Below are positions 1-10,294 of a stretch of 64,000 bases of DNA, piece after piece. The notes beneath the pieces were generated by a model, which made no database searches, had not been told where the DNA came from, and saw only the letters and a program-made list of their open reading frames with translations. The stretch is from Roseateles terrae. Its GTDB lineage: Bacteria; Pseudomonadota; Gammaproteobacteria; Burkholderiales; Burkholderiaceae_C. The DNA lies in the NCBI RefSeq assembly GCF_014192155.1, contig NZ_JACHXO010000001.1, positions 124,001 through 188,000 of the forward strand, written 5' to 3'. The translations under genes and the position numbers were made by a program. How positions within the stretch are numbered: position 1 is the stretch's first letter; each line of letters starts with the position of its first letter.

Positions 1-332
1 AAGGAGCGTTGCAGGCCGGCAAACAAGGGCTTCTTGAGGGCCAGCACGAAGCGGCTGGTGTCCGCGGCGGTGGAGCCTTGCGCCGCGCGCGAGGCGGACA
101 GGCGGGCCAGCAGGTCGCGCACGCGGGTCCAGCCGGCGGCTTCCGGTTCACCCATGCCATTGGCGGCGCGCAGCCCGGCCAGCAAGGCGTCCAACAGCTC
201 GGCAGTTTCTCGGGTTTCAGTGTGAAGGTCGCGACCCCCGCCGGTGTTGCGAAGTTCGGCCTGCCATTCGGCCAGCACCTGCTCCTTGTGGTTTGCCAGC
301 AGGTCTTCGACTGCAGCGCTATGTGGATTCAT
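1..332 (-). CDS. RsbR-type N-terminal domain protein (partial, probable STAS regulator)
   Basis: The minus strand opens with ATG at 332 and stays open to the window edge, so only the first 110 residues are seen. The protein begins MNPHSAAVEDLLANHKEQV and contains the run SRAAQGSTAADTSRFVLALK followed by KPLF near residues 87-107. This matches the RsbRD N-terminal domain, which precedes a STAS domain or a kinase in stressosome-like sensors (family knowledge). The STAS part would lie outside the window. A GAGG sequence sits just upstream of the ATG. It is divergent from the receiver/kinase genes on the plus strand, and the 185 bases between them must hold both promoters. The domain call is from motif recognition; the downstream half is inferred. 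Confidence 0.7.
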   Translation of the reverse strand, partial: MNPHSAAVEDLLANHKEQVLAEWQAELRNTGGGRDLHTETRETAELLDALLAGLRAANGMGEPEAAGWTRVRDLLARLSASRAAQGSTAADTSRFVLALKKPLFAGLQRS

Positions 333-517
333 GGATTCCTCGAATGGACAGGGGAGGCTGGGGAAGGCGCCACAATGGACGCATGAGGGCGCGGCGCATG
401 TTAACGCCGCCACGGGTGCACGCAGGGCGCACCGCGACTTCGGGTTTGTCCCGGACAAGGCTGGCACGCCGGTTGCCCTATCGAATCTGGCGGTGGTCTA
501 CCGCACAAGACTGACCA

Positions 518-1711
518 ATGATGAAGATGCTGATCGACTGGGAGACAGAAGTGGCGCAAGAGCAGAGCCTCGGCACGGCGGGCGGGGCGGCGGAGCCGTC
601 GCCACGGCGGCCGATGAACGTCCTGGTGGTGGACGACAAGCCGCAGAATCTGCTGGCCATGAAAGCCCTGCTGGGAGACGGCCTGGAGCCGGACCTGCAG
701 GTGCTGACCGCCGACTCGGGGCCGGCGGCGCTGGAGTTGCTGCTGGAGCATGAGGTGATGCTGGCCCTGCTGGATGTTCAGATGCCAGGCATGGACGGAT
801 TCACGCTGGCGGAACTGATGCGGGGCACGGAGCGTACCCGGCATGTGCCGATCATCTTCCTGACGGCCGGCGCCCGGGAGGCCCAGCGCAGCTTCAAAGG
901 CTACGAGGCCGGCGCGGTGGACTTCATCTACAAACCGGTCGACGCCCATGTGATGCGCAGCAAGGTCGCCGTGTTTGCCGACCTGCATCGGCAGCGGCAG
1001 CTGCTGGCGGAACGGATCGAGGCGCAGGAGCGTCTGGCGCGGGTCAATGCGCTGATGCTCAGTGCGCTCTCCCATGACATTCGTGGTCCGCTCTCGGTGA
1101 TGATGCTCAATGCCGAACTGCTGATCCGTCAGGCGGACCAGCCGGTGCTGCAGAAAGCCGGTGCCCGCATGAAGGCGGCCGCGACCCTGCTGGGCCGTCA
1201 GGTGGATCACCTGGGGAGCCTGGCGCAGCGTCCGTGCGAATTGCTGGATGTGCATCCGCGCCGCGGCGACCTTGCGGCGCTGACGGCCCAGCGCCTGGAC
1301 CTCGAAAGCAATCAGGCGGTGCTGTGGGCGCCACCGGCGTTCGACCGCATCGGCGACACCACCGGCGATTTTGATCCCGAGGCACTGGCTCGCGCCATCG
1401 ACCAGCTGCTGATGCAGGCGGCCACCCATGCCGGGGATGCCGCCATTCGCATCCAGGTGGACGGCAGCGCCCACCGCTCGCTGATGCTGCGCATCAGCTT
1501 CGATACGGTGCTGTCGCCCGAAGCGTCCATCCATCTGTTTGGCGGGCACGAACCGGTGTCCGGCATGGCCTCGCCCCATGTGGGGCCGGGCCTGGAAGAG
1601 CCGGAACGGGTGGCCCGCGCGCATGGCGGTTCGCTGATCGGCGGCTCCCGCCAGCGTCAAGGCACGCTGCTGGAATTGCTGCTGCCACGTCACCAGGCGG
1701 ACCGTCCCTGA
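518..1711 (+). CDS. Response regulator fused to a degenerate histidine-kinase-like module
   Basis: 397 residues. A receiver domain (about 33-155) has the acidic pocket VVDDK, the phospho-acceptor in LALLDVQMPGMDG and the conserved Lys in YKPVD. A short helical linker leads to a HisKA-like segment, LMLSALSHDIRGPLSVMML (about 182-200), with the phosphorylatable His. The last 150 residues sit where a HATPase domain belongs, but the N box reads QLLMQAATHA instead of NLLxNA and no DxGxG box is visible. It may therefore receive or transfer phosphate rather than bind ATP (inference). The start is uncertain: ATG at 518, 521 and 527 are all in frame, and MNVLVVDD at 614 would also keep the receiver. 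The hybrid kinase follows after 89 bases and is a likely partner. Confidence 0.8.
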   Translation: MMKMLIDWETEVAQEQSLGTAGGAAEPSPRRPMNVLVVDDKPQNLLAMKALLGDGLEPDLQVLTADSGPAALELLLEHEVMLALLDVQMPGMDGFTLAELMRGTERTRHVPIIFLTAGAREAQRSFKGYEAGAVDFIYKPVDAHVMRSKVAVFADLHRQRQLLAERIEAQERLARVNALMLSALSHDIRGPLSVMMLNAELLIRQADQPVLQKAGARMKAAATLLGRQVDHLGSLAQRPCELLDVHPRRGDLAALTAQRLDLESNQAVLWAPPAFDRIGDTTGDFDPEALARAIDQLLMQAATHAGDAAIRIQVDGSAHRSLMLRISFDTVLSPEASIHLFGGHEPVSGMASPHVGPGLEEPERVARAHGGSLIGGSRQRQGTLLELLLPRHQADRP

Positions 1712-1800
1712 CCCTACCCGCATTGACTTTCTGACTCACCCGCAGGGCTGCACCGGATAGGATGCAGCCCCCTCCAGGCTGAACGGTTCCCCTGACACTC

Positions 1801-4800
1801 ATGCCGCACTCTTCCACGTCGCCGCTCCAGGAATTCGCCCACCACCGGATCCGATGGCTGCCCGCTCCGACGATGCTGGGCTTTGCCCTGGCCATCCTGA
1901 CGATCTTCATGACGGCATTCATGTCATGGCGCTCGCAGCAGGAGCAGTCCGCCACGGCCGATGCAATGGCCCGCACGCTGGCCGTGCAGGAGCAGATCCA
2001 GGCGCTGGGCTCCGCGATCAAGGATGCCGAAACCGGCCAGCGGGGCTACCTGCTGACCGGCACCGACACCTATCTGCTGCCGTTCAATACCGCCCAGGTG
2101 GTGCTGCCGCTGGCGGTGCAGCGGCTGAAGGTCAACTGGGCGGACAACACGCCGCAGCTGGCACGCCTGGATACGGTGGAGATGCTCTACAAGACCAAGC
2201 TCGCCGAGATGGAAGAGACCATCGCGATGCGACGCCAGGGCGATCGCGTCGAAGCGGTGACCACCGTGCAGGGCGACCGTGGCCGCATTCTGATGGACCG
2301 GATCCGCACCTTGCTCGGTGAGATGGAGCGGGAAGAACGTGAACGCGCCGCCAACCGCCGGGAGACCTGGGACGCTGCCGTGGTGCAGACGCAGGCGATG
2401 CTGTGGGGCGGCTCCGCACTGCTGCTGGTGCTGGTGCTGGTGTCGATGGTGCTGACCATCCGCAGCTACCGCGCAGCCAAGATCGAGGAATGGCTCAAGG
2501 CGGGCCAGGCCGCGCTGGGCGCGGAGCTGCAAGGGGATCCGCACACCGAGCGGCTGGGCGAGATCGTCGTGAGCTTCCTGGCGCGCTACACCCGTGCGCA
2601 GGTCGGCGCGTTCTACGTGGCCAAGGAAGGCGGCGAGTTCGAACGGGTGGCTGGCTACGCGCTGCCCACCGGCGAGGCAGCCCCGGCGCAACTGCGCAGC
2701 GGCGACAGCCTGCTCGGCCAGGCCGCCCGCGACCGTCACCCCGTTCATCTCAAGCGTTTGCCCAAGGACTACTTCAATGTGGCCTCGGCTTTGGGTCGCG
2801 CCAGCGCTCGCGAACTGCTCATCGGCCCGGCGGGCCTGGACGGTGGCATCCAATGCGCGGTCGAGCTGGGCTATCTGCATGAGGTCGGGCAGCCGGAGCG
2901 GGAACTGCTGGCCCGCGTGGCCGAATCCATCGCCATGGCGCTGCGCGCAGCCAAGGACCGCAGCCGTCTGGAATCGCTGCTGGAAGAAAGTCGTCGCCAG
3001 TCGGAAGAGCTGCAGGCCCAGCAGGAAGAACTGCGCGCCAGCAACGAAGAACTGGAGGAGCAGGGCCGTGCGCTGCGGGAATCGCAGCTGCGGCTGGAGC
3101 ATCAGCAGACCGAGCTGGAACAGAGCAATGCCCAGCTGGAAGAGCAGGCCAAGCAGCTGGAGATGCAGCGCTCCGACCTGGAAAGCGCGCAGGGCTTGCT
3201 CACCGAGCGGGCCGATGCGCTGGAGCGTTCCAATCAGTACAAGAGCGAGTTCCTGGCCAACATGAGCCACGAACTGCGCACCCCGCTGAACTCCACCCTG
3301 ATCCTGGCGAAGCTGCTGGCCGACAACAAGGACGGCAACCTGACCCAGGAGCAGGTGCGGTTCGCGGAGACCATCACCTCGGCGGGCAACGACCTGCTCG
3401 CGCTGATCAACGACATTCTGGACCTGTCCAAGATCGAAGCCGGCAAGGTGGATGTGCAGATCGAGCGGGTGCCGGTCCACCGGATGCTGCAGCATCTGAC
3501 GCAAACCTTCTCGCCGATCGCCGCCCAGCGCAATCTGGCCTTCGGTCTCCACCTGCAGCCCGGAGCGCCCGAGTGGCTGGAAACGGACGAAAGCCGCATC
3601 AGCCAGGTGCTCAAGAACCTGCTGTCCAACGCCTTGAAGTTCACCGAGAAGGGCTCGGTGCGGATGGAGGTGGGCGGCACGGCGGACGGCCGCCTCGTGT
3701 TTGCGGTGAAGGACACCGGCATCGGCATCGCGCCCGAACATCAGGAACAGATTTTCGAAGCCTTCCGCCAGGCCGACGGCAGCACCCACCGCAAGTACGG
3801 CGGCACCGGGCTGGGGCTGTCGATCTCGCGCGATCTGGCGCGCCTGCTGGGCGGTGACATCTATCTGGAAAGCAGCCCGGGCCTGGGCAGCACCTTCAGC
3901 CTGGTCCTGCCGCAGCATCATGTGGCGCCGGCCGAGGATGACCGGCCGCGTCCGCTGACGCCGGCGCAGGCGCCGGCCCCCGCCCGGATGCCGATGGGGG
4001 CGCCGCCGGCGATGGTGCCGGCCGCCACGTCCGTGGCCACGGGGACCATGCCTGCGGTGGGCGGCGGCGGCGATGGGGAGGTGCCCAGCCGTCCGGCCCC
4101 TGCGAGCCATGAAGCCCGACTGCCGCAACTGGACGACGACCGTCTGCGCTGGGTGCCGGGCGCGCGTTCCATCCTGGTGATCGAGGACGACGAGCGTTTC
4201 GCCGCCATCCTGCGGGACCTGATCCGCGAGATGAATTTCCTCTGCCTGCTCGCGCATACCGCAGAGAACGGCCTGGCCGTGGCCCAGCGCTATGCGCCGA
4301 GCGCCATCCTGCTGGACATGAACCTGCCCGACCATTCGGGCCTGGGCGTGCTGGACCGCCTCAAGCGCGATCCGCTGACCCGCCACATCCCCGTGCATGT
4401 GGCCTCGGTGGAAGACTACAGCCACGAAGCGCTGGAACGCGGGGCCATCGGCTACGCGCTCAAGCCGGTCAAGCGGGACGAACTCGAGAGCGCCCTGCAG
4501 CGTCTGGAAGCCAAGTTCTCGCAGCGCATGCGCCGGGTGCTGGTGGTGGAAGACGATGCCCGTCAGCTGGACAGCATCCGTCATCTGCTGGCGGCGGACG
4601 ATGTGCAGATCCAGGGCGTGTCCACTGCGGCCGAGGCGCTGGAGGCCTTGCGCAACACCACCTTCGACTGCATGGTGATGGACCTGCATCTGCCGGACAT
4701 GAGCGGCTTCGACCTGCTGGACCAGATGGCCCTGCAGGACGAGGTCGCCTTCCCGCCGGTGATCGTCTATACCGGCCACAACCTCTCGCCGGTGCAGGAG

Positions 4801-5367
4801 ACGCAGCTGCGCCGGTATTCCCGCTCGATCATCATCAAGGGCGCCCGCTCGCCGGAGCGGCTGCTCGATGAAGTGACGCTGTTCCTGCACCAGGTGGAAG
4901 CGCAGCTGCCGCCGGAGCGTCAGCGCATGCTCAAGGAAGTGCGGGCCCGCGACAACATGCTGGAAGGCCGCCGCGTGCTGGTGGTGGAAGACGACGTGCG
5001 CAATATCTTTGCGCTGTCGGCGGTGCTGGAGCCCAAGGGGGTGAAGGTGGAAATCGCCCGCAACGGCCGCGAAGCACTGGAACGGCTGGCGCAGTCGGCC
5101 GGACCCACGCCGGGCGAGGGCGGCAACAAGCCGCCGATCGATCTGGTGTTGATGGACATCATGATGCCGGAAATGGACGGCTTCACCGCCATGCGCGCGA
5201 TCCGCGAGCGGCCGGACTGGCGTCGCCTGCCGATCATCGCCCTGACCGCCAAGGCGATGAAGGACGACCAGGAGAAGTGCATGGCCGCCGGCGCGAATGA
5301 CTACATTGCCAAGCCGCTGGATGTGGAGAAGCTGCTCTCGCTGATCCGCGTCTGGATGCCGCGCTGA
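1801..5367 (+). CDS. Hybrid sensor histidine kinase: CHASE3-GAF-HisKA-HATPase-three receivers
   Basis: 1188 residues. Order: a first membrane helix near 22-42, a periplasmic CHASE3-like sensor (about 45-190, with AETGQRGYLLTG), a second helix near 198-222, a GAF domain (235-385) and a long Glu/Gln-rich coiled coil (390-480). The HisKA has FLANMSHELRTPLNS with His490, and the HATPase has NLLSNALKFTEKG from about 606 plus GTGLGLS. A Pro/Ala-rich linker then leads to three receivers with predicted phospho-Asp 839, 961 and 1119. Three C-terminal receivers suggest a multistep relay or branching. The stop overlaps the next start (TGATG at 5365-5369), so cheR is probably translationally coupled. The ligand cannot be read from sequence. 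Confidence 0.92.
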   Translation: MPHSSTSPLQEFAHHRIRWLPAPTMLGFALAILTIFMTAFMSWRSQQEQSATADAMARTLAVQEQIQALGSAIKDAETGQRGYLLTGTDTYLLPFNTAQVVLPLAVQRLKVNWADNTPQLARLDTVEMLYKTKLAEMEETIAMRRQGDRVEAVTTVQGDRGRILMDRIRTLLGEMEREERERAANRRETWDAAVVQTQAMLWGGSALLLVLVLVSMVLTIRSYRAAKIEEWLKAGQAALGAELQGDPHTERLGEIVVSFLARYTRAQVGAFYVAKEGGEFERVAGYALPTGEAAPAQLRSGDSLLGQAARDRHPVHLKRLPKDYFNVASALGRASARELLIGPAGLDGGIQCAVELGYLHEVGQPERELLARVAESIAMALRAAKDRSRLESLLEESRRQSEELQAQQEELRASNEELEEQGRALRESQLRLEHQQTELEQSNAQLEEQAKQLEMQRSDLESAQGLLTERADALERSNQYKSEFLANMSHELRTPLNSTLILAKLLADNKDGNLTQEQVRFAETITSAGNDLLALINDILDLSKIEAGKVDVQIERVPVHRMLQHLTQTFSPIAAQRNLAFGLHLQPGAPEWLETDESRISQVLKNLLSNALKFTEKGSVRMEVGGTADGRLVFAVKDTGIGIAPEHQEQIFEAFRQADGSTHRKYGGTGLGLSISRDLARLLGGDIYLESSPGLGSTFSLVLPQHHVAPAEDDRPRPLTPAQAPAPARMPMGAPPAMVPAATSVATGTMPAVGGGGDGEVPSRPAPASHEARLPQLDDDRLRWVPGARSILVIEDDERFAAILRDLIREMNFLCLLAHTAENGLAVAQRYAPSAILLDMNLPDHSGLGVLDRLKRDPLTRHIPVHVASVEDYSHEALERGAIGYALKPVKRDELESALQRLEAKFSQRMRRVLVVEDDARQLDSIRHLLAADDVQIQGVSTAAEALEALRNTTFDCMVMDLHLPDMSGFDLLDQMALQDEVAFPPVIVYTGHNLSPVQETQLRRYSRSIIIKGARSPERLLDEVTLFLHQVEAQLPPERQRMLKEVRARDNMLEGRRVLVVEDDVRNIFALSAVLEPKGVKVEIARNGREALERLAQSAGPTPGEGGNKPPIDLVLMDIMMPEMDGFTAMRAIRERPDWRRLPIIALTAKAMKDDQEKCMAAGANDYIAKPLDVEKLLSLIRVWMPR

Positions 5368-6260
5368 TGGGGGAGCCGGGGGAGATGAAGCCGAGTGCCG
5401 GCGTCAGCGGGAACGGACTGCTGGGTGAGGATCCGCTGCCGGCACATCCGGAGGTGGACATCGAGGTGCGCCTCATCCTCGAGGCCATCTACCAGCGCTA
5501 CCACTACGACTTCCGGGACTATGCCGCCACCTCGCTGCGCCGCCGCTTGAAGGCGGCGATGGAGCGCTTCGAGTGCCCGACGCTGTCCCACTTGCAGGGG
5601 CGGCTGCTGCGCGAGAGCGAAGTCTTCCGCTCGGTGCTGAAGGACCTGACGGTGCAGGTCAGCGAGATGTTCCGGGACCCGGAGTATTTCCGCGCGCTGC
5701 GGGAGCAGGTGGTGCCGGTGCTGCGGACCTATCCGTCCCTCAAGATCTGGGTGGCGGGCTGCAGCAGCGGCGAGGAAGCGTATTCCCTGGCCATCCTGAT
5801 GAAGGAAGAAGGCCTGCTGGAGCGAACGCTGATCTACGCCACCGACATCAGCCAGGAAGCGCTGGCGCAGGCGCAGGCGGGCGTCTATCGCATCGACCTG
5901 GCGCCCGGCTTTTCCGAGAACTACCGGCTCTCGGGCGGCAAGGGGTCGCTCTCGGAGCATTACACCGCCGCCTACGACCACATCCTGCTGGACAAGGGCC
6001 TCAAGGAGCGCATCGTCTTCAGCGACCACAGCCTGTCCACCGACAGCGTGTTCGCGGAGGTGCAACTGGTGTCCTGCCGCAATGTGCTGATCTATTTCAA
6101 CCGCGCGTTACAGGACCGGGCGCTGGGGCTCTTCAGTGAAGCCCTGTGCCGCAACGGCTTCCTGGGGCTGGGTGCGCGCGAGACGATCCGTTTCTCGGCA
6201 CATGCCGGCGACTTCAGTGAAGTGGCGCCGCATGAGCGCATCTATCAGCGCAAAGGCTGA
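5367..6260 (+). CDS. CheR-type protein-glutamate O-methyltransferase
   Basis: 297 residues. The N-terminal helical part (EVRLILEAIYQRYHYDFRDY) and the SAM-binding motif KIWVAGCSSGEEAYSLAI (about 127-144) are those of CheR, which methylates Glu side chains of receptor proteins using S-adenosylmethionine. FRDPEYF and SCRNVLIYFN are further family motifs. No chemoreceptor, CheA or CheW gene is nearby, so it probably serves the upstream hybrid kinase rather than flagellar chemotaxis (inference from the one-base overlap). ATG at 5367 overlaps the kinase stop; ATG at 5385, preceded by GGGGGAG, is an alternative start six codons in. Confidence 0.9.
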   Translation: MGEPGEMKPSAGVSGNGLLGEDPLPAHPEVDIEVRLILEAIYQRYHYDFRDYAATSLRRRLKAAMERFECPTLSHLQGRLLRESEVFRSVLKDLTVQVSEMFRDPEYFRALREQVVPVLRTYPSLKIWVAGCSSGEEAYSLAILMKEEGLLERTLIYATDISQEALAQAQAGVYRIDLAPGFSENYRLSGGKGSLSEHYTAAYDHILLDKGLKERIVFSDHSLSTDSVFAEVQLVSCRNVLIYFNRALQDRALGLFSEALCRNGFLGLGARETIRFSAHAGDFSEVAPHERIYQRKG

Positions 6261-6279
6261 GGGCGCTGGGACGGGCACC

Positions 6280-6327
6280 GGAGACGGCATTGGAGACGGC
6301 ATTGGAGACGGCACTGGAGACGGGCGC
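6280..6327 (+). repeat. 12-base tandem repeat, four copies
   Basis: The unit GGAGACGGCATT occurs at 6280, 6292, 6304 (ending CACT) and 6316 (last copy decayed to GGAGACGGGCGC). It lies in the gap between cheR and the small acidic gene and is outside both reading frames as called. Confidence 0.85.
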
Positions 6328-6377
6328 GGACCTTGCCCTGGAAGGACATCCTTTCTCAGACTTCCAGGAGCACTCTG

Positions 6378-6770
6378 ATGGCAACCAGCAGCATTCTCGG
6401 CGGCACGCCCGCACCGGCCCAGGCCGATGGCCGCGGCACCGACGCCCTCGGCCCCAGCGACAGCTCGGACAGCGGCAGCGACGTGATGGGTGAACGTCCG
6501 ATGGCCACCGGCCCGGACGATCCGGACAACTGGGGCGCCGTGCCCAGCAATCCCGGTAGCGACAGCGACCGGTTCGGCACCGGCGAACGCGCCTCCGCCA
6601 CCCCCGGTGGCCGCAATGACCGGGTGGATGGTGACATCAGCCCCGACCGGATCGCAGAGGCCGATGCGGTGATGGGCGAGGTCGATGACAGCATCGACGT
6701 CGATGAACTGGCGAGCGGCGACGACCCGTCCGCTGGCCCTGATCCGGAGCATGAGGACGACGAGGCCTGA
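6378..6770 (+). CDS. Hypothetical acidic, low-complexity protein
   Basis: 130 residues, beginning MATSSILGGTPAPAQADG. It is rich in Asp, Gly, Ser and Pro, has few hydrophobic residues, no membrane segment and no signal peptide, and ends PDPEHEDDEA; it is probably disordered. I do not recognise a family. CCAGGAG lies seven bases before ATG 6378, which favours this start over in-frame ATG 6333, where the frame would run through non-typical sequence. It follows cheR on the same strand after the 12-base repeats and could belong to the signalling operon, though nothing in the protein shows how. Confidence 0.6.
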   Translation: MATSSILGGTPAPAQADGRGTDALGPSDSSDSGSDVMGERPMATGPDDPDNWGAVPSNPGSDSDRFGTGERASATPGGRNDRVDGDISPDRIAEADAVMGEVDDSIDVDELASGDDPSAGPDPEHEDDEA

Positions 6771-6785
6771 TCCTGCGGCCGCGGT

Positions 6786-6819
6786 CTGCGCCCGGTCGGC
6801 CTTCGCCAGCCGGGTGCAG
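6786..6819. terminator. Hairpin between convergent genes
   Basis: CTGCGCCCGG (6786-6795) pairs with CCGGGTGCAG (6810-6819), nine of ten bases plus a G-T pair, with an inner GGC-CTTC-GCC hairpin. There is no T run on either side, so it is only a probable transcription barrier between the acidic gene (plus) and the hydrolase gene (minus). Confidence 0.45.
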
Positions 6820-6830
6820 CGGCTGCGGGC

Positions 6831-7442
6831 TTACCGGCTCAGCGCCTGACGTGCCGGCGAGACGCGCGCCTTGAGCACCGCATGCATCCAGGCCAGCGCC
6901 TCATGCTTCTGCAGAGGCGTTTCCGCAGCGGTGCAGTCCTCCGGCACCCACACCTTGTAGCCCCGCACATAGGCATCCATCGCGGTGCACATGACGCAGA
7001 AATCGGTGGCCAGCCCGGTGACGACCAGCTCCCGGGCCCCCAGTTCGTCCAGCAGCAGGTCCAGCGGCGTCGCATAAAACGCCGAATGGCGGGGCTTGAG
7101 CACCATCAAGTCGTCCGGATGCGGTTTGAGCTGACCCACGAGCCCCCGCGGCGCACCGCCCAGGCGCCGGCATTCCCCGGCCAGCGTCTTGAAATCAGAC
7201 CGCCACTGGCCGAAGTTGTCGTTGACAAATATCGACCTGAACCCCCGCTCCTGCATGCGATGCTTGAGCTGTGCCGTGGCCTTCGCCGCTTCCAGCGCGG
7301 ACGCCGCCAGATCTTCCGCGCCGGGGAAGTTCAAGGGATTGATGAAGTCCACCAGCAGCAGCACTCGGCGAGAGGTGGGCAGGGTGCGCGCCGCACGAGG
7401 AGATTCAGTGTGGCGGCCGCGGTCGTGTCGATGAATGGTCAT
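6831..7442 (-). CDS. Cysteine hydrolase of the isochorismatase-like family
   Basis: 203 residues. Family features are the catalytic Asp in LLLVDFINPLNF, a Lys in VLKPRHSAFYAT and the nucleophile Cys in GLATDFCVMCTAMDAYVRG. Members hydrolyse amide or ether bonds of small molecules such as nicotinamide, ureidoacrylate or isochorismate; the substrate here is not evident. The reading frame stays open far upstream, antisense to clpB, but homology begins at LLLVDF. ATG at 7442 (MTIHRHDRG) gives a normal family length. It is divergent from clpB, with about 100 bases between clpB's promoter and this start. Confidence 0.82.
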   Translation of the reverse strand: MTIHRHDRGRHTESPRAARTLPTSRRVLLLVDFINPLNFPGAEDLAASALEAAKATAQLKHRMQERGFRSIFVNDNFGQWRSDFKTLAGECRRLGGAPRGLVGQLKPHPDDLMVLKPRHSAFYATPLDLLLDELGARELVVTGLATDFCVMCTAMDAYVRGYKVWVPEDCTAAETPLQKHEALAWMHAVLKARVSPARQALSR

Positions 7443-7540
7443 GCATCTGGCGAGCAAGGTGCATGCCCAGAGCGCGCGGCGGGTCCTTCGGCGTGAGGAT
7501 GGTGTGCCAGGGCGCGGCAACGGCGCGTCAGACAGCGCCT

Positions 7541-7568
7541 CTTGAAATTGAGGGACACAGTCCCATCT
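7541..7568 (+). promoter_or_regulatory. Sigma-32 (RpoH) type heat-shock promoter of clpB
   Basis: CTTGAAA at 7541-7547 is a perfect -35 and TCCCATCT at 7561-7568 matches CCCCATNT at seven of eight positions, with a 13-base spacer. This fits the RpoH consensus. It lies 25 bases before the clpB start. Confidence 0.85.
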
Positions 7569-7592
7569 GCTCGACCAACGGAGGTTCATCCC

Positions 7593-10187
<2,595 letters not shown>

Positions 10188-10226
10188 GGCCCCGATGCCT
10201 CGGGCCCATGAGCCACTGAGCCCATC

Positions 10227-10260
10227 ACGCCCGCCGGCGCCATCGTGCGCCGGCGGGCGT
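10227..10260 (+). terminator. clpB terminator hairpin
   Basis: A perfect 14-base stem, ACGCCCGCCGGCGC (10227-10240) with GCGCCGGCGGGCGT (10247-10260), encloses a six-base loop 40 bases after the clpB stop. The following bases, GGTTCATTC, are only weakly T-rich. It also lies at the end of the convergent gene on the minus strand. Confidence 0.7.
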
Positions 10261-10294
10261 GGTTCATTCAGGGGCAGTGCTCATTCGATCTTGT

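Noticed and set aside
1924-4890. Open minus-strand frame of 988 codons opposite the hybrid kinase
   Set aside because: The plus frame has complete kinase and receiver motifs; the minus frame is Gln/His/Arg-rich with no domain, as expected for the complement of high-GC coding DNA.
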